From Pectinophora gossypiella (Eukaryota; Arthropoda; Insecta; Lepidoptera; Gelechiidae), in NCBI RefSeq assembly GCF_024362695.1, contig NC_065431.1:6690682-6754681 (forward strand): a stretch of 64,000 nt of DNA. The letters run 5' to 3'. The translations under genes and the position numbers were made by a program. Positions 35,801 to 44,740 of this stretch are shown here, one piece after another. Numbering within the stretch: position 1 is the first letter of the stretch; each line of letters opens with the position of its first letter. The notes below the pieces were generated by a model. The model worked only from the letters and a program-made list of their open reading frames with translations. It searched no databases and was not told the origin of the DNA.

Positions 35801-38800
35801 AAATATATTTTGTAAAAACTTTCCTGTATTTTTTTTTATGACTTTTATTGTGTTAAGTTAGTGTAAGTCACAATGTGATTGTTTAGTATTGTGTAATTTA
35901 ATATCTGCTAAGGATTTATTTTTCTACCAGTCTATAGTTTTGTATCGGGCGGATTGATTTAGACAATTTTGACAAAGTACATCTATCAGCATTTAATGTT
36001 ATTTATACTATCGCATGTTTATAATCGTAACATCGTAACAGATAAAAAAAGACTAAAAAATCGTTGTTAAAGTAAAAAATGTCTAAATCAAACCCGCCAT
36101 CTTGTTTAATTTTTTTAAAGTCAATTATTGAAATTTGTAAAAACACTGCCATTTTGCACTTCGCTCTACATTTTTATATTACAGCTCAAAATATTTTAGC
36201 TTTTTTACGAACGTTTTTACAATATTAATAACGAAAATAACAATACATATTATATTGCCTAGCTTTCTAAACTACAACGAACGAACAACATAGAATTTGT
36301 CAACATATTTGCCATCTCTTTCACATACACTTAATTGACGTGTGTGAAAGGGGCAGCTATACAGACTTGAACTTTGACAGCCGAATTTTGATGATAATTT
36401 AAAACATTTACATTATGATAATATAACAGAGGTGTTTTTTTATAAAAATTGACTAGTAGCAGATTATATCGATATTATAATATAGACCACAAGTTACAAT
36501 CAATTGAATAAAAAGTATTTATTAAATAAGATTTTAGCTGTTTTATTGTTCTACCTTAGAAAATATTTAAAACGCAAATATTCTGAAATATAAAATGTAA
36601 AAAAGTCAAGTAACATCGTAAAAGACGAACATGTCTGTCTACATTACTTACAGGATGAACACATTACCCTCCTTGCGTCGCGCAGTCGTCGCAGGCTGTT
36701 TAACCAACTTCTATTTATTTTGTTTATTAGATACACAAACAGATAATAGATAACACACATAACAGAGTTATAGACCTTCTTTTTTATTTTTTCCTCTTTT
36801 CTTAGGTCTGATTTATATGATAAATTATTTGCCAATGGAATAGGTGAATTTTGTATTAAAAAAACATATCGGTTCACATCTGCTTTTGACATGCTTTTGA
36901 GAAATCGGCCCATAGTCCAATGTGTTACTTATGAATTAAACGTCATAATTTTCTATGGAGCTTTTCAAAAATATTGACCGTCCGACGTCATCTATAAACA
37001 ACAGATTTTTATATTAAAAATTAAGTTGACGCAAAAATAATAATAGTTTTATATATATTTTCGCTTGACACATGTGGTATCTAACAACATATATAAACCA
37101 TCGTACTCTTTGTTACATAATTCGTAGTTAAAATTCTTTAAAAATAATCAAAAAGGAAAATGAGATTTATTTTTCATCATCTTGGACTAGCTTCTATTTT
37201 TAGTTATGCATTTTATAATTCATATTTGACCCTATCAAATACCCTATTACAGGAGATCGCAGCCGCGACCATGCCAAGAACTCCGGCGAATCGTGAGTAT
37301 TGTTTTATTATTATTTAATAAATGTTATTAATAATGTAAATAATAACAATTATTAATTATAATTTCCACTCTTTATGGTCCTACAATCACTTACCTATAG
37401 TTTGCATGGACCACAACTTAAAATTTTATTTTTATAGATTAAAAAACATCTTTGAAAGATTTCAAGTTAAATTCATGCATTATACTATATAATAACTATA
37501 TAATTTATTTATGTTTATGATGCTTAAACTGATGTTTCCTCCGCGTCCCAATTGGCCGGACAAGTAGAGAACGCAGTTCTAAGCTATTCTACCTATGTCA
37601 CTCCAATTCAATATTTAACTTGGAATCTTAAGGATTACATTTATTCCTTTTCTCTTGAAAGTTAATTTTATAATAGTTTTAATCCTACACAAACTCTGTT
37701 GAATCGATTTGAATAATGTTGTAAATATTTAAATTTTAAAGACTAAAAAAATATTGAACTAGCATGTTTATTGTAATTTTTTAAACACTAAATTTTAATC
37801 AGAAAATGTTCCTACTTATTCAATCTTTTTGTATATTTTATGGTGCGATTTGATGCTTACTATAGCTTTATTATAGAAAGAGAGGTGCTGATTCCTGCAG
37901 ATACCAACTTAATTTTAATTTAGTTTGATAGTTCTATAATTAGCTTTATCTCTGTTTTGTTCACGTCGTAAGTGAAGGACGGCGCTATTGTTATAGCTGT
38001 CAGAATAAAATAAAATAAAATAAAGTTTTGGCTGTCAAAATCGCCACTAGTAAATAAATAACTTTACTAAAGTAAATAAATATTACAAAAATACCTACGT
38101 ATTTATTCAATAATAAAATATGCCATACATAAATCTATACGTAGTTGATTGTAGAATGGAGAAAGTAAACTTTAATTATCATTTTAAAGCACCCAATACT
38201 CAAATTTGTTTATATACTGAACCAGTATTTTCATCAAGCGATGGACTCTTGGCTGAAAATAAATTATTTTAATTTTAAATAATATGGTGAGCATCAAAAA
38301 CGCATTGTCTCTGTGTTATATTGCACAGCTTGGCAAAAAATGGTAGAAATTCAATAAAGAATGAAAAATATAAGGATATTAAAAACTTTCTACCCTTTTA
38401 AGCCAGACTGTAAATAATAATCTGAACCTTACCGCTTTGTGAATACGTGCCGTTTTGCTAGGACGCCTGCCGGGACTGTGCTTTTGTCGGGGCTCGCCGC
38501 TAGAACGTATGTCTAACATTCTACACTGCATGCTGCATGCCATCCTCGACACATATTATGAAAAAAAAAAGAACACAGAAGTACCACAGATTACAAAACA
38601 TAATGTAATCATCGTGTAATAAACACACCAAAAGAAAAAATGAAATGAAATTTTGACAAGTTTATTATATGGTACCAAATGTATTTAGTAGTTTTATGAT
38701 CTGTGGGTCTTGTCATATATATGTCACCGTAAAATTGTAAATAACGTTAGATTATAATCTATCGATTTGAATCTCGCGAGATTGTGAACTGTCGAATAAT

Positions 38801-41610
38801 TATGAATCGTATCATATTGCTTACAATTTAACGTATTATTTTTCGGTAGATTATAATTTATCGAAGTGAAACCGTCAAATTGTGATACGAAACGCACCTC
38901 GCGTGCTATACCATAGAGTTACAAAACTATTAGAGTGAGCATAATGTTAATTTGGGATTCTCTTAAAATGCATAAATGTTTTTGTCATAATTTTAATTAT
39001 CATAATCCTTTTTGCATAATGTTTTTTAGCATAATAGTTTTATTTTCCCATAATAACATCTAGGTATACTGGTTTGTTAGGTATAACTTATTTTTGGGAT
39101 TAATAAATAGATATCCATAATTCTTTTTTAGAATAATAGTGTTTTGTCATAATTTTTACAAGGCATAACAGTAGGTTAGGGTGCGGCGGGGGTGGCCCTT
39201 GGGCCACCCCTATGCCGCCAGCATGTTTATCTTACACACGAAAAGTATACTGAATGATACGTTTCAGATTTTTTAATTTTGATACATTTTTTCTTACCAT
39301 GTGATGTCAGAATTATTGATTACTTACTAAATAATTAATAAATACGTACTTGATTTCACAATCTTGAAGAGCATTTATTTTATTTGACTGACACCTGTGT
39401 TTTATTCCTAACTCTATGGACACAGAACGGTCTACTGTAAGGCCGACCAATCAGGGACAGCCGTCGGACAGTTGACAATTTGACAATTGTAAGATTGTGA
39501 TTTAACAGTTTTACTTCGGTAGATTATAATCTGACGAATAATAATACGTTAAATTGTAAGCAGTATATTACGTTTCACAATTTTTCGACAGTTCACAATA
39601 TCGCGAGATAGATTATAATCTAACGTTATTTACAATTTTACGGTGACATATACATTAAATTTTATCTTACTGGGCCCCGTGCTGGGCGCCAATATTGTAT
39701 CAATCAATAATACTTTATTGCACAACAACATATATAAAGGACATAAACATACGAATAAAACAAGCACAATAGGCGGCCTTATTGCTAAACAGCAATATAA
39801 ATATAATATATATTGTATGTAAATGTTTATCGCACGTTAAGAAAGAAAAATATCAATTCACAATAAACATTTCAGCTAATTATATTTAAATAAAAATCAC
39901 ATGTTGTGAACGTCACTGCTGGCATAAATTCACTATTAGGATCGAACCACATCTGTCAGCGCGCTACGACGCGTGCCTACGTTCATCACGCTATCGTCTC
40001 GTGGATTCTGCCGCGCGTTCTCTCTCGTTCTAGCAAATGACGGTTCTTAGTAACAAAAAAGGATAGAAGTAGGGAAGTGCGAAGAGGTTGACAAATGTGG
40101 TTTGACCCTTTAAGCCGATCACACTTCGGGCGCGCTTTTTGTATTAACCATGTAAATATATAACTAGACATTACCATATCATTAATTGATTACTAATTAC
40201 TGGTCGATGGTGGAATTTAATAATCATTTGAAGCATGCTTCGTTTCTTTTTTTACAACTGGAGGTAACACTGACAAAGCAGTAAAAATATGGTCTTTAAA
40301 TTCGCTTATGGGTAACAAGAAACATAGTTATTTAATGCGGTTTAAAAATACTGCCACTGAAGTGCTGGATAGAAGACATGGGTTTATAAATAAGCTCCCT
40401 GTACAGAGCCTTGACTATGCGGTATGACGAGTGCGGTTATAGATCTCGCCACATTTCCGGCGTGACGGCACAGAAATGTAGGACAGACGTCACACTGCGG
40501 GCGCTTCCCGTCACGCTGACCGGAACTGTGGCAAGAGTTAAACCTCGTTAATTTCATATTGATAGATAAATAAAATCTCACGAAGCTAAGTTTTCTTGTT
40601 TTGAGTGTTCCCTCCAGTATAGTAGCAATAACCGTATCTGTACTCGTGTTATTTGCGCCAGTAGCGACACGGAGAGCGCGGTAGGCGGCGGCGGGCGGGC
40701 GGACCGCGCGGCTGGGCGGCTGGCCGCGCTTGGGGCGCGGGTGCGCGCCGCACTGCCGCGCGGCCGGGACAAGGTGCAGGCGGCTGAGAGGGCTGACGAG
40801 GATAAGGTGAGGGACTTGAACATTATGAAAACCTGCACTTGTTACTCTTAGGTCGGTTGCACTTTTGACTCGTACGAACAGGTACAGTACTAAGTGCTAT
40901 GGGAGCGCGGTCACAGAGTCGGTGGAGTGCCATCTGGTCCTCGTATACCAGTACTCGTACATATATAAACTCGTATCCAAGGTGCGACCGACATTAGCCG
41001 ACATGGTCCCTGTTTAATAACCTTGCTGTTCATTGCATCACCACTAAGAAGCTACAAAATATTTCCGATTAAGACACGCACGCACTACGCAATGCACTTA
41101 CATTAAAACGTAAGCGATTGTACTTTACACTTGGTCTACTTTTATGCCGTATTTGTGTACAGATTTTTTATGTGGCAGTCAATCTTCAAGATCACCTGAT
41201 TGTCCGAAAGTAAGACGATCCATGCTTCGGAAGGCGCGTTAAGCCGTTGGTCCCGGTTACTACTTACTGATGCAAGTACGTAGTCGTCACATGAGTCATG
41301 TCAGCGGCTCAATAGTAACCCTGACACCAGGGTTGATGAGGTTGATATTCCACCTTGAAGACTCTTCAAGATATTTTTTCATCCCTCACCGTACATTTTA
41401 GTTATCATCTGACTACACGATGCAAATCCACACACATATTTTTTATTAAGTAACTCATTTTTCTCATTCTAGCCCGCAGACGAGAAGAAAGGCGTAGTAT
41501 ACGCAGAGCTGGCGCTAGGCGAAGCTCCCGCGGGGGACAAGCCTCCGCCCCCGGCCACGGAGTACGCGGAGATCGTGTACACGGAGGGACAGAAGGAGAC
41601 CAAGGAGTAA
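23710..41610 (+). CDS. Fas3: Fasciclin 3, Ig-type homophilic adhesion protein (5' end missing; two alternative C-termini)
   Basis: Gene-level entry; exons follow separately. Fasciclin 3 is a single-pass plasma-membrane glycoprotein that mediates homophilic adhesion at septate junctions and on axons. The joined exons read as Ig1 with cysteines in LTVLCK, DSCR, GECGG and NITC; Ig2 with QCVV and LVCM; a third Ig-like domain without the usual cysteine pair; a transmembrane helix (IVGIVVAVLALLIGVFLIVF) followed by RWCF; then alternative tails. The transmembrane and RWCF block, the GECGG/NITC block, the VRASPPP..EW block and the SDTESA tail motif match Drosophila Fas3 as I remember it. Eight exons are shared. 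Tail A adds one exon (410 residues in all from this window), tail B adds three (464 residues). Three N-glycosylation sequons are visible (NIT, NVT, NVT). The first exon here starts in phase 1, so a signal-peptide exon must lie upstream, unseen. Identity is firm; isoform choice and expression are inference. Confidence 0.93.
24103..24390 (-). mobile_element. SINE family B, reversed, in a Fas3 intron
   Basis: TATCGTGTGGGTTGTGAGGT through core to CAACCACGGAGGC. It has small internal deletions and ends about 75 bases before a Fas3 acceptor. Confidence 0.82.
24465..24546 (+). CDS. Fas3: Fas3 exon 3: middle of Ig domain 1
   Basis: Acceptor tcccgcag, donor gtatgt. The phase-2 entry completes an Arg codon and the exit is phase 0. 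It encodes MTVGTMPYRLLPG to AGQGLQ. Drosophila Fas3 has a comparable GAGL segment at this place. A family B SINE ends about 75 bases upstream of the acceptor. Confidence 0.9.
25069..25192 (+). CDS. Fas3: Fas3 exon 4: end of Ig domain 1
   Basis: Acceptor attccag, donor gttagt (weaker than consensus). It enters in phase 0 and leaves in phase 1. It encodes VGECGGHIRNIREEW, then NGNITCVLPP (an N-glycosylation sequon next to the closing cysteine of Ig1) and ends LLVA. The CGG..I and N.TC spacing matches fly Fas3. Confidence 0.92.
25748..25870 (+). CDS. Fas3: Fas3 exon 5: start of Ig domain 2
   Basis: Acceptor cccacag, donor gttagt, phase 1 to phase 1. It encodes APDAPQLLSPQEAIF, then EGETFDAQCVVPNGRPAA and ITWFL. 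QCVV and the tryptophan of ITWF are the Ig B-strand cysteine and C-strand tryptophan. Confidence 0.92.
   Translation, partial: ERRTRRSCSPRKRPYSVKARPSTRSVSYPTVDPPLGSPGS
26390..26581 (+). CDS. Fas3: Fas3 exon 6: rest of Ig domain 2
   Basis: Acceptor cccccag, donor gtgagt, phase 1 to phase 1. It reads DSEPLLVGVHQAV, then DDAGRRLVCMVEHEAL and ends ASRQLNVH. DDAGRRLVC is the D-x-G-x-x-x-x-C F-strand signature that closes the Ig2 disulphide. A LINE 3' fragment lies about 70 bases upstream of the acceptor. Confidence 0.92.
27042..27241 (+). CDS. Fas3: Fas3 exon 7: first half of Ig-like domain 3
   Basis: Acceptor ctccttag, donor gtgagt, phase 1 to phase 0. It encodes PPKRADGDSSSQITIFG, RLNVTVRASPPPTAEWTV and ends LQPVPL. 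NVT is a glycosylation sequon. The position where an Ig domain normally has its first cysteine is valine or threonine, as I recall it in fly Fas3. Confidence 0.92.
27383..27524 (+). CDS. Fas3: Fas3 exon 8: second half of Ig-like domain 3
   Basis: Acceptor tccccag, donor gtaagt, phase 0 to phase 1. It encodes GGGYYNVTLILRRVSKED and YLRVHNELGRDEF. NVT is a third sequon. The F-strand reads SYYLRVHNELG with leucine where a cysteine is usual. A G-rich intronic tract starts straight after the donor. Confidence 0.92.
27525..27725 (+). repeat. G-rich GGGATGA-type degenerate repeat after a Fas3 donor
   Basis: GTGGGGGATGAG, GGGATGTATCGGGAAG and GTGGGATGAGAAGGGG recur irregularly. The tract begins right at the 5' splice site of the exon ending at 27524. 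Confidence 0.65.
28956..29316. mobile_element. MITE beta, full copy in a Fas3 intron
   Basis: GGCCCTGATTCCTGCTGACA and TTTAAGTTATACCCGTCATT, mirrored by GACAGGTATAACTTAAAACT and TACTGGAATCAGC. Half copies lie at about 23845-24045 and 49005-49250. Confidence 0.82.
30077..30190 (+). CDS. Fas3: Fas3 exon 9: transmembrane segment; last shared exon
   Basis: Acceptor cccacag, donor gtgagt, phase 1 to phase 1. It encodes GVELDTGA, then a hydrophobic run of about 21 residues (IVGIVVAVLALLIGVFLIVF) followed by AKATDRWCFA. The positive stop-transfer flank and RWCF match fly Fas3. Both downstream tail exons accept this phase, so this is the branch point of the alternative 3' ends. Confidence 0.95.
30191..32874 (+). 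other. Fas3 intron between the transmembrane exon and tail A
   Basis: AT-rich sequence. It holds a family H/SINE fragment near 30286-30430, a complete fold-back epsilon element at 30647-30857 and a family I scrap near 32085-32175. The stretch 30860-32080 shows no repeat that I recognise and no coding signal. Confidence 0.6.
30647..30857. mobile_element. Fold-back epsilon, full copy in a Fas3 intron
   Basis: GAGAATTAGTGACGCCGTAA and GATGATTCAGACCATGATTG are mirrored by CATGGTCTGAATCATCTCCC and CACGGACACCCTGTATA. It is less perfect than the copy at 18147. Confidence 0.82.
32875..33035 (+). CDS. Fas3: Fas3 alternative terminal exon, tail A (ends in a PDZ-ligand-like DTAV)
   Basis: Acceptor gtggcag, phase-1 entry, TAA stop at 33033-33035. 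It encodes a hydrophilic tail starting GRSHRTDIPDGGDSEAP and ending KKPDTAV. The last three residues, TAV, fit a class I PDZ-binding C-terminus (S/T-x-hydrophobic). Seen: the reading frame and the motif. Inferred: use as a terminal exon alternative to tail B, because both start in the same phase and only this one ends in its own stop at once. Confidence 0.85.
33036..36600 (+). other. Probable 3'UTR of Fas3 tail A and following sequence
   Basis: About 3.5 kb after the tail-A stop with no host ORF of note and, apart from one element at 34437-34745, none of the window's SINE or MITE families. Being that poor in repeats fits a long 3'UTR. Candidate polyadenylation signals AATAAA occur at 33607 and, more convincingly, at 36507-36512, followed 25-30 bases later by a TG-rich stretch. 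The true end needs RNA data. Confidence 0.45.
34437..34745. mobile_element. Fold-back element lambda, uninterrupted copy
   Basis: TTTTAACACCTGTTTTCTAA to ATCTTAAAATAAGGATGTAA, with CGTCCTCGACTTGAGGAC and GAGTTCGAGGAAGACC inside. It is the only clear repeat in the putative tail-A 3'UTR. Confidence 0.75.
37253..37292 (+). CDS. Fas3: Fas3 tail B, exon 1 (40-base microexon)
   Basis: Acceptor ttacag, donor gtgagt, phase 1 to phase 2. It encodes GDRSRDHAKNSGE plus part of a serine codon. It is short but framed by good splice sites and joins in phase to both neighbours. Confidence 0.82.
38717..39652. mobile_element. DNA-transposon derivative with ~200-bp terminal inverted repeats
   Basis: Left end ATGTCACCGTAAAATTGTAA is mirrored at the right (TTACAATTTTACGGTGACAT). 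The arms stay alignable for about 200 bases and carry internal palindromes AGATTATAATCT. No transposase frame. A CATAAT element sits inside (38946-39258). It lies in a Fas3 tail-B intron. Confidence 0.82.
38946..39258. mobile_element. CATAAT-family element nested in the long-TIR element
   Basis: Collinear with 1620-1965: GGGATTCTCTTAAAATGCAT, CATAATCCTTTTTGCATAAT, the GC hairpin (39183-39218) and CTTACACACGAAAAGTATAC. It stops where the first copy continues into its right half. Confidence 0.78.
40662..40806 (+). CDS. Fas3: Fas3 tail B, exon 2 (SDTESA motif, Arg/Ala-rich)
   Basis: Acceptor gcgccag, donor gtgagg, phase 2 to phase 0. It opens with SSDTESAVGGGG, the same SDTESA motif I recall in the fly long tail, followed by a basic, Ala/Arg-rich stretch and ending AERADEDK. 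It is much richer in GC than the introns around it. Confidence 0.88.
41199..41356 (+). mobile_element. SINE family B, core and tail
   Basis: CACCTGATTGTCCGAAAGTA through the core (TTCGGAAGGCGCGTTAAGCC) to GTTGATGAGGTTGATATTCC. The head is missing. It lies in the last Fas3 tail-B intron. Confidence 0.8.
41473..41610 (+). CDS. Fas3: Fas3 tail B, terminal exon (paired tyrosine motifs)
   Basis: Acceptor ttctag, phase-0 entry, TAA at 41608-41610. It encodes PADEKKGVVYAELALGE, a Pro-rich spacer and ATEYAEIVYTEG, ending KETKE. VVYAEL (Tyr at 41500-41502) fits the ITIM pattern V/I/L/S-x-Y-x-x-L/V/I. TEYAEI (Tyr at 41563-41565) fits the related T-x-Y-x-x-V/I pattern. These suggest SH2-type docking, which is inference. 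AATAAA follows at 41906, 41938 and 42045. Confidence 0.9.
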   Translation, partial: PADEKKGVVYAELALGEAPAGDKPPPPATEYAEIVYTEGQKETKE

Positions 41611-42794
41611 CCAGGTCACGAATAAGTTAGGTTATGTTGCAAAATGGCGGTCGAAACAAAATGGCGGGCTTTTGAATTTGAGGTTATGTCAGGTGCTTTT
41701 TTTTTCGTGTTGAAAGTTAGGGTGCGTTTTTTGTAATATGCGTTTTGGTGTCTAGCAATGATAGCAAGATAACAATGAAATAGGAAAGGTTTTCGGCATC
41801 ATTAAACATTTTTGCCTACTTTTTAAGACAAATGGTAGCTATTTTTGTGATTTAAAAATCCTGGCAGGACTTTTTATGCATTTACATTTAACAAAATTAT
41901 ACATTAATAAATACAATATTTTAGAGGCCTTCAATTAAATAAAGTGTTTAAGGATTAAAATTACTTACTTACATATAATGATTGAATCATAATCATGAAG
42001 CATACTACGATATTACAGAGTATTTATTAAGTAGGTATTTATACAATAAAGTAAAACAAGTTTATATCAACAAAAATATACTTACAAAATTCTTATTGTG
42101 CCTTTGTAACAGAGAAAAATGCAATTATAGCATATAGTGGGTAGCTTTCATAATATCAAATCTAACTTAATACAATGATAGGTATTTTAAGTGTGAAGCT
42201 TTGAACAATCACTTTAGGGTGGATTTTTATTTTTGTCTTGCAAATCGTAATCAGCTTATAATACAGCACTGCTGGGCGCAGACTGCACTGAATCAATTGG
42301 GATATGGAGCATACTCCAGGTTTAAGTACTGGATTGATGTTAAATAGAACATAAGTACACACATAAATTCAAGCATATTTCTGCAACAATGATAGGTTGT
42401 AATATGGAATTCCATAGACAAAAAAAGAAAAATAGAACAAAAATAGAAAGGAAAAACATCAAGAAATAAATAAAATTAATAGAAAATTGCAACATGTAAA
42501 ATAAAAATTCACCTTAAATAGACTATAAATGGAAAATACGCCTAACTTATAAGATTTCTGGCCTATTATTGACGCTGGCAAACTATGCATTTAATTATAA
42601 ACATCACAAAATAATTGTAATATTATAACGACGAGTGTTATTGGTGTCCACCGAGAGCTTTTGAATTATTTATATTATTAATATAAAATTGTCCGGAAGG
42701 CGTTATGAGAATGGGAATTGGAACTGTTTGAACTTTGCTCGGTTGAGTATAGCTTGGTTAATTTGACAGCTGTCAGTAAAATATATTTTTAACA
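41611..42794 (+). other. Fas3 tail-B 3'UTR and flank
   Basis: AT-rich sequence with AATAAA at 41906-41911, 41938-41943 and 42045-42050, any of which could end the tail-B transcript. A reversed family A SINE tail piece lies near 42240-42325. Nothing else is recognisable. Confidence 0.5.
42240..42325 (-). repeat. SINE family A tail fragment, reversed
   Basis: ACTGCTGGGCGCAGACTGCA and GATATGGAGCATACTCC are the reversed tail. Similar scraps lie near 25245-25345, 25515-25600, 44105-44215 and 59525-59615. Confidence 0.6.
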
Positions 42795-42962
42795 CAGGCT
42801 CTGCACGACAACAGTGCCGCGCGCGGCGCAAATTATATCGAGGGTTTCCAAACGCCGCAGCAAATGCTATCTACGTGCATAGACGGCGTACGGCTATTGG
42901 TCGAAACCCTCGATATAAATCGCGCCACGTGCGGCATATTTCTGCGCACGAGGCTGTTAGTA
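42795..42962. mobile_element. MITE zeta, hairpin copy 1
   Basis: TTATATCGAGGGTTTCCAAA on the left mirrors TTGGTCGAAACCCTCGATAT on the right. Outer ends are GC-rich (GCTCTGCACGACAACAGTGC). CTATCTACGTGCATAGACG sits in the loop. Confidence 0.8.
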
Positions 42963-43314
42963 AAAAGCAACTGATTTGATTAAATGGAAATTAATCTATT
43001 CATTGATATAAGTACTGAATACAATTTGTGTGTTGGTAACCAACATCTCTGTTCTATCAATTTCATAAAGCTATATTTAGCCGAGTCTAAAATTAGAGCT
43101 TATTATAAGCGAGGATAAGAGAAAAGACATGTTTATGACGTCCATATGCCCGGCTAAGTAGGGAGTATCACCTAAGAATAAAACAGAGAACCAATTTGTC
43201 TCTTTTTTGTGCAAATTATGTCTTCAAAGTCCCAAAAAAGGAAAATAATCTCATTTAATTTGTAATGTTAAGTAAATGTTCTAATTGTGTGCTTTTAATA
43301 TTATAGTTATAGTA

Positions 43315-43865
43315 ACACTTGTATTTTAAGATGTTCACTCGAGTTATCCTCAGCTGAGGTATTTAAAGTTAACATTTTCGTCCTCGACTTGAGGACTTTA
43401 CTGGAGTCGAGCATATCATACTGCCAACATAATAATACGAAAATGATGACTTCATGTCTTAACACGTTAACAGTCCCCATACAAGCGTTTCAAAACATGC
43501 CATATGTCCAAATGAGATATTATATTTTTTGGCTTTCGTTTGTTATTCAATGTGACATGTTTTTGACTTTTTCTATTTATAAGGTCTTTGGCTACAAGTC
43601 CTTTATGAAAATATCAACTTTTACGAGTCCGTGATTTGACAGCCCATAAAGCTGCACTGGTCTCGTGTACCTCATAGGGTACACGAACTCGGCGGAACCG
43701 CTCCCCGTGTGCCACATACGGTACACCGGACTGTTAACGTGTTAAGGCGCCGTATAAGGATACCTATTTTGAGGCGAGTTCGAGGAAGACCTCGAGGTCG
43801 CCTCAACTGGGGACGGAGTAAAGGACGGTTGGAGTTAACATCTTAGAATACGGGTGTAAGTGTAT
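43315..43865. mobile_element. Fold-back element lambda, interrupted by the piggyBac-like MITE
   Basis: Left part ATTTAAAGTTAACATTTTCG, CCTCGACTTGAGGACTTTAC; right part GTTCGAGGAAGACCTCGAGG, AACATCTTAGAATACGGGTG. The same blocks occur uninterrupted at 34437-34745. Its ends are mirror-like (TTTTAAGATGTT and AACATCTTAGAA). Confidence 0.75.
43463..43741. mobile_element. piggyBac-like MITE between TTAA sites
   Basis: TTAA at 43459-43462 and 43742-43745 flank perfect 14-base terminal inverted repeats (CACGTTAACAGTCC and its complement). TTAA duplication is characteristic of piggyBac. The 279-base interior has mirrored GTGTACC/GGTACAC words but no transposase. Confidence 0.87.
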
Positions 43866-44469
43866 AGATAACGTAATTTATACTTAATTCTCACTGCCGC
43901 GCCTGCGCAGTCCTATTCTGTTTTATGTACAAAATGTACAACATAATTGATTATTGGACTTATATGACGTGGAAAATGTCGTCGCAGGCTAATTTGAGAC
44001 GTACCTTTCGCCCGTATCAGGGTGGGCAGCTACAAGTTTCTACAATACAAGTTGGAAATACACTAGATATTCAATATCTAAGTTGATTAATGACTATTTT
44101 TGTGGTTATAACACATGAACAGCCTATATATCGGAGGGGTATGGAGCTTACTCCACCACGCAGCTCCACTGCGGGGTGGTGGAGGTGTATGACCGACTTA
44201 ATGTGCCTTCCGAAGTTTTAGAATCTTACTTTTTCGGAGAACCAGAATTATTTTTTATTTAGAAATAATTTACTGTGTGATGTTTTCCACGCGTATAATA
44301 ATTTATGAACTATCGTTATAATCTCTATAAACACAACGTATTTTAATATTAAGTTGATGCAGGGTCTGTAACTGTGGAGGCTTTATGGCGCAGAAAGTTC
44401 TGGAAATAATGTACACACAGCAGAAATAACTTCTGGGGTGGCTCTAGGCAACACTTCATGTAGTGCCTC

Positions 44470-44740
44470 TCCATTACTGGACGTTGGCGATCAGCTCATG
44501 GAATTCAGGATTCCACAACCCCGCCGGCGTTGTCGACGATTTCCCTCATTCAGCGCTTATCGCTATCGGCCCACTAGGGTCGATTCTTTCAAACAATCCT
44601 TTCAGACGACGCCCGGAGCGGCGTACTGGGAATCCTCAGGCATGTTGTCTTAAATTTTGTACCGGGTGAGAGCCCTCAGCGCTCCCCATTTGCCCGGCCA
44701 AGTAGTTATTTCTGTCTAAGGAAAATCTACGTCAAAAAAA
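44470..44740 (+). repeat. Family I repeat
   Basis: CCGCCGGCGTTGTCGACGAT, GGTGAGAGCCCTCAGCGCTC and GGCCAAGTAGTTATT. Other copies lie at 22770-23025, 25940-26075, 45795-45905, 51745-51895, 12735-12812 (reversed) and 29440-29492 (reversed). Confidence 0.7.

Larger units (their letters stand above)
37293..40661 (+). other. Fas3 tail-B intron with nested transposons
   Basis: It contains the 0.94 kb long-TIR element at 38717-39652 with a CATAAT element inside it, and a LINE-tail-like piece near 39700-39790 (TTTATTGCACAAC). The rest is AT-rich, including 37300-38700, with a short MITE beta fragment near 37890-37930. I see no further exon. Confidence 0.6.
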
